Of a stretch of 64,000 nt of DNA, positions 58,180 to 64,000 are shown piece after piece. This stretch comes from Stenocarpella maydis (Eukaryota > Ascomycota > Sordariomycetes > Diaporthales > Diaporthaceae). The stretch lies in contig NQMI01000161.1 of the NCBI GenBank assembly GCA_002270565.1, positions 32,959-96,958 on the forward strand. The letters run 5' to 3'. Below the pieces are notes generated by a model that was not told the DNA's origin, did no database searches, and saw only the letters and a program-made list of their open reading frames with translations. The position numbers were made by a program, and so were the translations under genes. The stretch's first letter is position 1. Every line of letters starts with the position of its first letter.

Positions 58180-60310
58180 ACTCAGAGAAAAATATCGAGG
58201 AGGGCTTGATTATCTAGCAAACGAAGAGAAGTGAGCTCATATTGGCTTCAACAAAACGATGTTATTTTGTCGGATGGGCAACATGTAAATACTCAGGAGC
58301 GCGGCGAGTGCCAAAGGAGGGCCAAACTTACTTGTGAGTGGTCAGTTGATGTTGTGAGAATGTTAGGCATCGCGAGGCGGAGTAATGTGGATCAGGGAAA
58401 GTCCATTTGTGTCGCGTTACACGAAGGTAATTTATTAGCAGGAGCTCGAGCCTGGTGACTATGAACATGGTCTGTGTCATAGCTGAGTTAGTCGAAGCTC
58501 GTCTCTTCTGACTGAGTCCTGACAAGAACTGTGATAGTGACGAGCCCTCTCGAGGTGGTCAGAGTCGGAAAGGTCAGATGTGCAAAAAGGACAAACATTA
58601 AGTCGTAATCCGCAGCAGGCAAAGAAGAAATGCCACGGCAACTGCCGTAAATGGTAAAACGCCTGAGTTGGAAATGAGAGACTATTAAGTATGACAACCA
58701 TCGTGAGTCAAGTGATTGTTCAATAATACCAAGGAAGAACGATTTTGTCCTAGTAAGATCACCATGGTGCAATAGCTGTACAAGTCGACCGGTCCAGAAA
58801 CTAGCTCACCACAATAGTATTGACCCGCCGCACGTTGCCCCTGCTTTGCTTATCCGCAAAGGGCTTTTGGACCACACAGGCGCGTGCACCGAAGCAATCG
58901 AACTGTTCTCCGTGGGCCAAACGAGCTTTTCAGGGGCTCTTTTCGAGTTCTCGAGCCTCAATAGCATCTAAATCGGCTTTTTCGATGTGGCTCTCTGTCC
59001 TCAAATTCTCGTCTGCAAAAGCTGCTCATTGCAATCTGAAACTGCTGCTTGAAACAGCCTCAGACATTCCGTGAAACGTTGTGACCCGAAATTTGGACAT
59101 GCGTTTTACCGTGGGGGTACAACCGGGCAAAGTCATTAGAAGATATAGGACAACTAGTGGGCATACTGACGCATGTCGGTCATGCGGCCAACAATCACCA
59201 AGTGTGAGATGTGAACTGGACGATAAAATGTGTCATGAGTGTTTTTAATTTAAGAGTGCGTGGTTCCCTGCTATCGACTCACTTTCTTAGCCTCTGAATC
59301 CGGACGTCGCTGGCAGGTCGAATGAATTCCGAATATTTGCGTCTAGTGCCGTGTAAACCAACATGGCACACAATACCTGTTAACATAGGGCGTGTAAAAT
59401 ATGATTTTATTGTAGCCAAGAGCCATGATCAGATGGCCATGAGGCAGAAAGAACAGCGGGCCGTTTGCAAGGTCGTCCACTTCGGACCTACAATCCCAAA
59501 CATTGTCTTCGGCGCTGGCCTTGACACAAATGACCCCTTGGTGGCTACGGGAGGGGTGCTTCGATGAGACTGCTACATGCCAGCTATCACATTGGGTTGG
59601 CATAACGATGCCTCTGAATAGAAAAAGCGTGGGTCTGCCTGGAAAGGGGCAGTGGGATGTATAAGGATAGGGGAAGGTGTAGACTTGAAGTCATCGATAC
59701 CGCAGGCAGCGCTAACTAAAAAAGTAGTGTAAGAAGCCATTTTGATCTGCCTGGACTACAGTGATCTCGTACTCAGTTCATCAAGACATGTTGTAGACAG
59801 CGTTGCCATAGCACGATCCGACCACACAATTACCACGCTCTCTATTAGCCTGTTAGCTATGAATGGCAGAAGAGGCAGGAGATGGTCTGCTTGGAAGGTA
59901 CAGCTTGAGTTTATAATGAACAGAAAATCATACACCCCAGAGGGGGCCGTCATATCATAGCTTAAAGTCGAGTTAGGCTTTATGTTCCTACCTAGGTAGG
60001 TATCTAGAAATGATGGGCGTGATTTAATATAAAGCATTAAATGCACAGGCTGACCTTTCAAGTTATTATTTTTTAATTACATATCTAGCTGGTTTCACAA
60101 GTCCTAGTTAGATGTGTATAATTTATTTACATATTTATATTAATTGTGGATTTAGCTAATCTAGACGTAATAATGACAGTAAAGATCAATAGATTAAATA
60201 TAGGGCAAGATTAATGATTACATTATGCAGCGAAGTATATTACTTATTTATTCCTTCTAAGACCGGAGATGCTAGTCTTGGCTGAACAGTACCTAGGTAG
60301 TTGGTAATCC
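58180..60310. other. Gene-free, AT-rich towards the right
   Basis: About 2.1 kb. Between 58820 and 59075 the minus strand has a patchwork of protein-like segments broken by stops, possibly a decayed gene. From 60050 to 60290 the DNA is strongly AT-rich, with TA-rich words typical of RIP-damaged DNA, flanked by CCTACCTAGGTAGG (59988-60001) and ACCTAGGTAG (60292-60301). Confidence 0.45.
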
Positions 60311-62077
60311 TTATCTCCTTACTTCCCGACCATCCTCATCATCAAATATAGCGGCTTCTTCGGCAATTCGATCATGTTCATGATGCCCAGTAAATGAATT
60401 TTCCACATGAACTTGCATTTCATCTGGACCACGACCAGCTACCTCGCCTTTTGGGACCCACCAAAGTTGGACTGCTCCGAGAACTGCGACAACGGCACAC
60501 CCTCCCCAAGCAGCGGCACTGCCGCCAACATCATAAAAGACGCCGACAAGAGGCGAACTGATTGTGCGAGCTATGCACACCGCACTCATGGCGAGGCCAT
60601 TTACGCGCCCAAGAACCAATGGTGATGGACAAGCATTCTTGAGCAAAATGAGGGCGCAAGGCGTGAGAATGATACCGCATAAGTTCTGCAGGAACAGGGT
60701 GACGTATATCCCGGCCGATAGGGTCAGAGAGTTGGGAGCGTCTGCGAACTGTCCCACGGGTCTGAGGAGAGAGAGGAACGGGATCATCACATAACAGACC
60801 GGGTAAAAGATGGTTGGGATGAGGAAAGATAGCCAGACACCTGTCCCCTCGACAAAGAAAGGGAAGATGACGCCTTGAATGAATAGGGCAATGAAGCTAT
60901 TCACCGCAAGGAAACCGCCGACGTCATGCAGGCTGTATCCCATCCCACCTGAAAGGTCTAGCTGGGGTGATCGGGCAATGGTAGAGTTATATGAGGGTGC
61001 GTCGAGCAGATAGATGGGAAGGATGGCACCGAATGCCATTTGATGGAAGCCAGCAATAACGAGTGCGAGGATAAGCATGATGACAGCGAAGTTGAATACC
61101 TTTTCGTGCCTTTCCATGCGTCCGGTGACTTGCGACTGGGTTTGTTGCAAATCCTGAAGTTCGGGCCGTACTTGAATCGAGTGCATAGTTCCAAAAGAGT
61201 TGTGCCGGAGGTCGAAGCGCTGATCCGCTGCTGTCGGTAGGCCTTCTTCTGCAATGAACGGCCTGCCACCGTGGCGGATTTCTTCCATGATAGATCGTGG
61301 CTGACTCGTTGTGCGAATTAGAGGGGTTTCTTCGTCTTGCTCGCTATCAGTTGCGTCCACCTGCTCCGGGCCCGTCTTGACGACCTGCGGATTTGTCTCA
61401 TCCAGGAAGATGATACCTTGGACAACGGCGATGACAATGACTGCAACCGATACCAGGTTGGGAAGGAGGTAAGGATATTGTCCAAAGAGCCCATCTTCGG
61501 CAAAGATGTCAGGGTAGAACTTGGCGGGTTGTGCCAGGAAGCCACCCATTGCGCTGCCAATAATGCTGCCTAGAAACCAGACAAAGGGCTGGACAGCATA
61601 TGCTCGCGGCTCGTGCTCGGGCTTCTTGACCATCTCTGCGACCATCGTTTGCATCACAGAGACATTTCCGTTGAGGCTTCCACCGACGAATCGTGCGAGG
61701 AGGGCGACCCAGTACGTTTTGGCAAGGCCAAAAATGAGACTCGAGATGGCGACTCCGAAGAGGCCAAACAGTACGACAGGCTTCCGCCCTACCCGGTCTG
61801 ATAATGCTCCCCACATCATGGAAGTCAGAGCCTCGGCAACTGCGTAAGCGGAGACGAGGAGACCAGCATAGAACGAGGCATTGACGTCGGTGCCATTAAG
61901 ATCCTGCACCATGATGTAGGTATAAGCCAGGATCGAGTTGAACGCTATAGGCTCCGAGAAACGACACATTGCGAGAATGGTAAGCTGGTAGGTTGGGAAG
62001 GCATCGTTTTCGACATCCTGCTTCTTGCTTGTGTGCCCATAATGGCGAGCATCCGTTGGCTGATCGTGGTGAGACAT
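60311..62077 (-). CDS. MFS transporter
   Basis: A single-exon gene of 588 residues from the ATG reading MSHHDQPTD; the frame is open upstream but only with non-ATG starts. Twelve membrane segments in two bundles of six are separated by a long hydrophilic loop with an acidic DEETPLIR stretch. The MFS motif A is present in the loop after TM2 (GALSDRVGRKP), followed by GGSLNGNVSVMQTMVAEM. The sequence belongs to the fungal branch resembling yeast YCR023C and plant zinc-induced-facilitator-like carriers, rather than the 14-TM drug pumps. Export of a metabolite or metal chelate by proton antiport is expected. It closes the candidate metabolite gene group. Confidence 0.88.
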   Translation of the reverse strand: MSHHDQPTDARHYGHTSKKQDVENDAFPTYQLTILAMCRFSEPIAFNSILAYTYIMVQDLNGTDVNASFYAGLLVSAYAVAEALTSMMWGALSDRVGRKPVVLFGLFGVAISSLIFGLAKTYWVALLARFVGGSLNGNVSVMQTMVAEMVKKPEHEPRAYAVQPFVWFLGSIIGSAMGGFLAQPAKFYPDIFAEDGLFGQYPYLLPNLVSVAVIVIAVVQGIIFLDETNPQVVKTGPEQVDATDSEQDEETPLIRTTSQPRSIMEEIRHGGRPFIAEEGLPTAADQRFDLRHNSFGTMHSIQVRPELQDLQQTQSQVTGRMERHEKVFNFAVIMLILALVIAGFHQMAFGAILPIYLLDAPSYNSTIARSPQLDLSGGMGYSLHDVGGFLAVNSFIALFIQGVIFPFFVEGTGVWLSFLIPTIFYPVCYVMIPFLSLLRPVGQFADAPNSLTLSAGIYVTLFLQNLCGIILTPCALILLKNACPSPLVLGRVNGLAMSAVCIARTISSPLVGVFYDVGGSAAAWGGCAVVAVLGAVQLWWVPKGEVAGRGPDEMQVHVENSFTGHHEHDRIAEEAAIFDDEDGREVRR

Positions 62078-63644
62078 GATACGGTAGGTCTGCTGGGTAC
62101 TATAGCCCTCTCTGAAGTGGAGGTTCGGGGTAGTAGTGTTAATTGAGTTGCAGGCAGGGGGCTTGGGAGTAGCGTAACACAATCTTCAAGATAAATGAGA
62201 AGGGTCTTTCAAGATGTGAGGTTGAGAGTGGAGACCCCTGGTATATTAATCTCCATGTTGAGTGATCTTCGGTGTGTGCAAGGATCCCACCTATGCCGGC
62301 CTTCTGCGATGCGCACCTAGCGTCTCCTGGCTGACTGTGCTCGCTGATAGCGTATCAAAACTGATTGAGCAGTGGTGCAAAGCACACCATGATCGGCAAT
62401 ACGTAGACTGCGTGTGCATGAATTCTTTTCGCCTTGGCGCATCGGGTGGCCCAACATATGAGAGACGGGGACAGGGTTGCCGCGCGACTCTCGGGGATAA
62501 AGAAAGACAGACGCGCAGGAGTTGGTCCGAGAATTGAGGCGGCGTGAATGTGCAAGGCGAGGTTGATTGGCTGATGGGGAGGGCAGCAAAAGAAGGTGTG
62601 TCTCGTCAATGCGGGACGAAATTCCGGGGCTAATGGTAAATCTCTGGCAAATCTTGATTGAATGAGCAGGGTTCCACATCCTCCGGCACTTGATGACATT
62701 TCACCTTTACTATGGTATTTGACTCAATCGCCAACTTTAAAACAAGACCGGAGAATATTTAACTACTGGTCCGTTCATTAAGCCTAGCCGTCATCCGAAT
62801 TAGCGCTGAAGTTTGAACTAATAATATCTTCTATGAAAATCCTTCACACAACTGCCAGGACATCAGAGCCTTAACCCGTGAGAATACATGCACAGGTCTT
62901 AACTTGAAAACCTCATACCGTAAGTAGCCCAGCTGTAGGTTTTCCAAATTGCTAAAACTTGTTCAGACCTTGTGAGAGCATTCATCTTGCATAAGCGGAC
63001 TCGATCAGGAGAATAGTCTGGTCAGTGACAACTACAACCTATACAGATCACAGCGAAACCATACGATTTAATCTTTTTAAATAGCACATTCGGGGGTGTA
63101 AAACTACCATACTGGGGGTCTATAGGGGGCAGCAATAATTTTGTCTAGGTACAGGACTAATGGTTCTATACGTGGCAATAGTCCCTGCTCTGGTAATGGT
63201 TCCCCTCTTGGGTTTCAGTCTTTAAGTGGTTCTTATCTTTAGATGGAAATCAGCTGATTTATAATCATCTCCTGAGCTTCATTTTCTAATCGCCGGGACG
63301 CTTTCCCTAGCAGCATTGGGAGATAATCTATATTCAAATATCCTCCGCAGGAAATCTCTTAGCTACCACCTTCTATCTAGTAAACCTTTCTAAGAAGTGA
63401 GTATAGAAGGAGGGAAAGAGAAACCAAGGGGTTAAAAGAGAGGGATGTATGTTAGCAGTAATATATTAATCATTTAGAATTTTATTAGGAGATAAGGGAT
63501 TATTGTGGCTTATAAAACCGTTCATTCTGAGGATTGTGTTCCCTAACTGTCGTAGTTTTTGCTGAATCCTATAGGACCCTGGTACGGTAAATATACCTTG
63601 GCCATATTATAAGATGCTAAGAGTGGCTTTTTCATTGTGAACTA
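62078..63644. other. Gene-free AT-rich region
   Basis: The first 200 bp are the MFS promoter side. From about 62740 on, AT content rises and stop codons fill all frames, consistent with repeat DNA decayed by RIP. No identifiable transposon protein was found before 63800. Confidence 0.45.
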
Positions 63645-64000
63645 ACATGGTGGACCCCCATTCCGCACCCCCCCTGATTCCGACCGCCCCACATTCGCGT
63701 GACGCGATATACGCATCTAGCGACCCCCCATATAAAAACTTCAATTCCTCAACAAGGGATTTTTTCCCAGACACCAAACTTCTTCACCAACTCAATTAGA
63801 CTATTATAAAGCCATATATAGAAGATAAGCTGCAAACTGCAGTTAATGTGATTAGTAATGGAATATCCCTATAAGGGGCCTCTAAGGCATAGCATATTCC
63901 CAAGACTACTCTTTGTAATCACCTTAAGGGCGGCATAAGCCATCGTGAGGCTTCCCGCTATTAGAGACTTCTTTCTGACTATTAAGAGAGTATATTAGCT
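63645..64000 (+). mobile_element. RIP-damaged pogo/Fot-type transposon, 5' end (cut by window)
   Basis: From about 63806 one frame reads as the helix-turn-helix start of a pogo-like (Tc1/mariner superfamily) transposase: KPYIEDKLQTAVNVISNG, then GASKA, HIPKTTLCNHLKGG and HREASR. It is interrupted by TAA/TAG stops at 63875, 63890, 63959 and 63977, where the family has Arg, Gln or similar codons. An ATA stands where ATG would be expected (63806). C-to-T changes on either strand explain these. The GC-rich stretch from about 63645 to 63735 is probably the 5' non-coding end of the element. The rest lies beyond the window. Confidence 0.65.

Noticed and set aside
58820..59074. Possible small gene on either strand
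   Set aside because: Each strand gives protein-like pieces but stops break the minus version and the plus version lacks a family signal; left as possible decay only.
1..64000. Starship-type tyrosine recombinase, CRISPR array, tRNA or rRNA genes
   Set aside because: I looked for a captain-like recombinase near the orphan genes, for regular spaced repeats and for cloverleaf-type sequences and saw none; CRISPR is not expected in a fungus.

Overview
The window comes from a filamentous ascomycete, most likely a Sordariomycete. GC-rich coding exons are split by short introns (50-214 bp) with GTRNGT/YAG ends, genes are monocistronic and several kb apart, and the families (CYP52-type P450, fungal phenolic acid decarboxylase, OPT transporter, DMATS prenyltransferase, VAO-type flavoenzyme, GH64) are typical of that group. 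The intergenic DNA is AT-richer. At the right edge it carries a transposase relic whose stop codons look like C-to-T (RIP-type) damage. Splice models below were built by hand by matching intron phase on both sides and protein continuity. Residue numbers follow those models.

Left part (1-15.2 kb). About 5 kb without a recognisable gene is followed by three large orphan genes: a tandem helix-turn-helix-like protein (+), a very basic 1282-residue protein with hydrophobic/basic modules (-), and a ubiquitin-specific-protease-fold protein whose catalytic Cys and His boxes are gone (-). A fourth gene of similar style, a CCHC zinc-knuckle protein, lies at 29.3-31.7 kb.

Middle part (15-44 kb). This is mainly nutrition and secretion: a CYP52-like P450 next to a phenolic acid decarboxylase, a small gene with a nonsense codon at its splice junction, a 9-exon oligopeptide transporter, a secreted GH13 alpha-amylase divergent from a Gfo/Idh/MocA oxidoreductase, a GABA/choline-type amino acid permease, a 101-residue six-cysteine secreted protein assembled from two short exons, and an Ntn-hydrolase asparaginase.

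Right part (44-62 kb). Here lies a candidate secondary-metabolite gene group without a PKS or NRPS backbone: a seven-helix membrane protein, a VAO-type FAD oxidase divergent from a DMATS aromatic prenyltransferase, a dimeric alpha/beta-barrel (ABM-like) protein, an NmrA-type reductase, a short-chain dehydrogenase, a secreted GH64 beta-1,3-glucanase and an MFS transporter. A plausible reading is prenylation of an aromatic or indolic substrate followed by redox tailoring and export; that pathway is inference. The flavoenzyme is notable because the histidine that binds FAD covalently in vanillyl-alcohol oxidase appears to be Phe, and three further active-site positions are also changed. From 62 kb on the DNA is AT-rich and gene-free, ending in the damaged pogo-like transposase.
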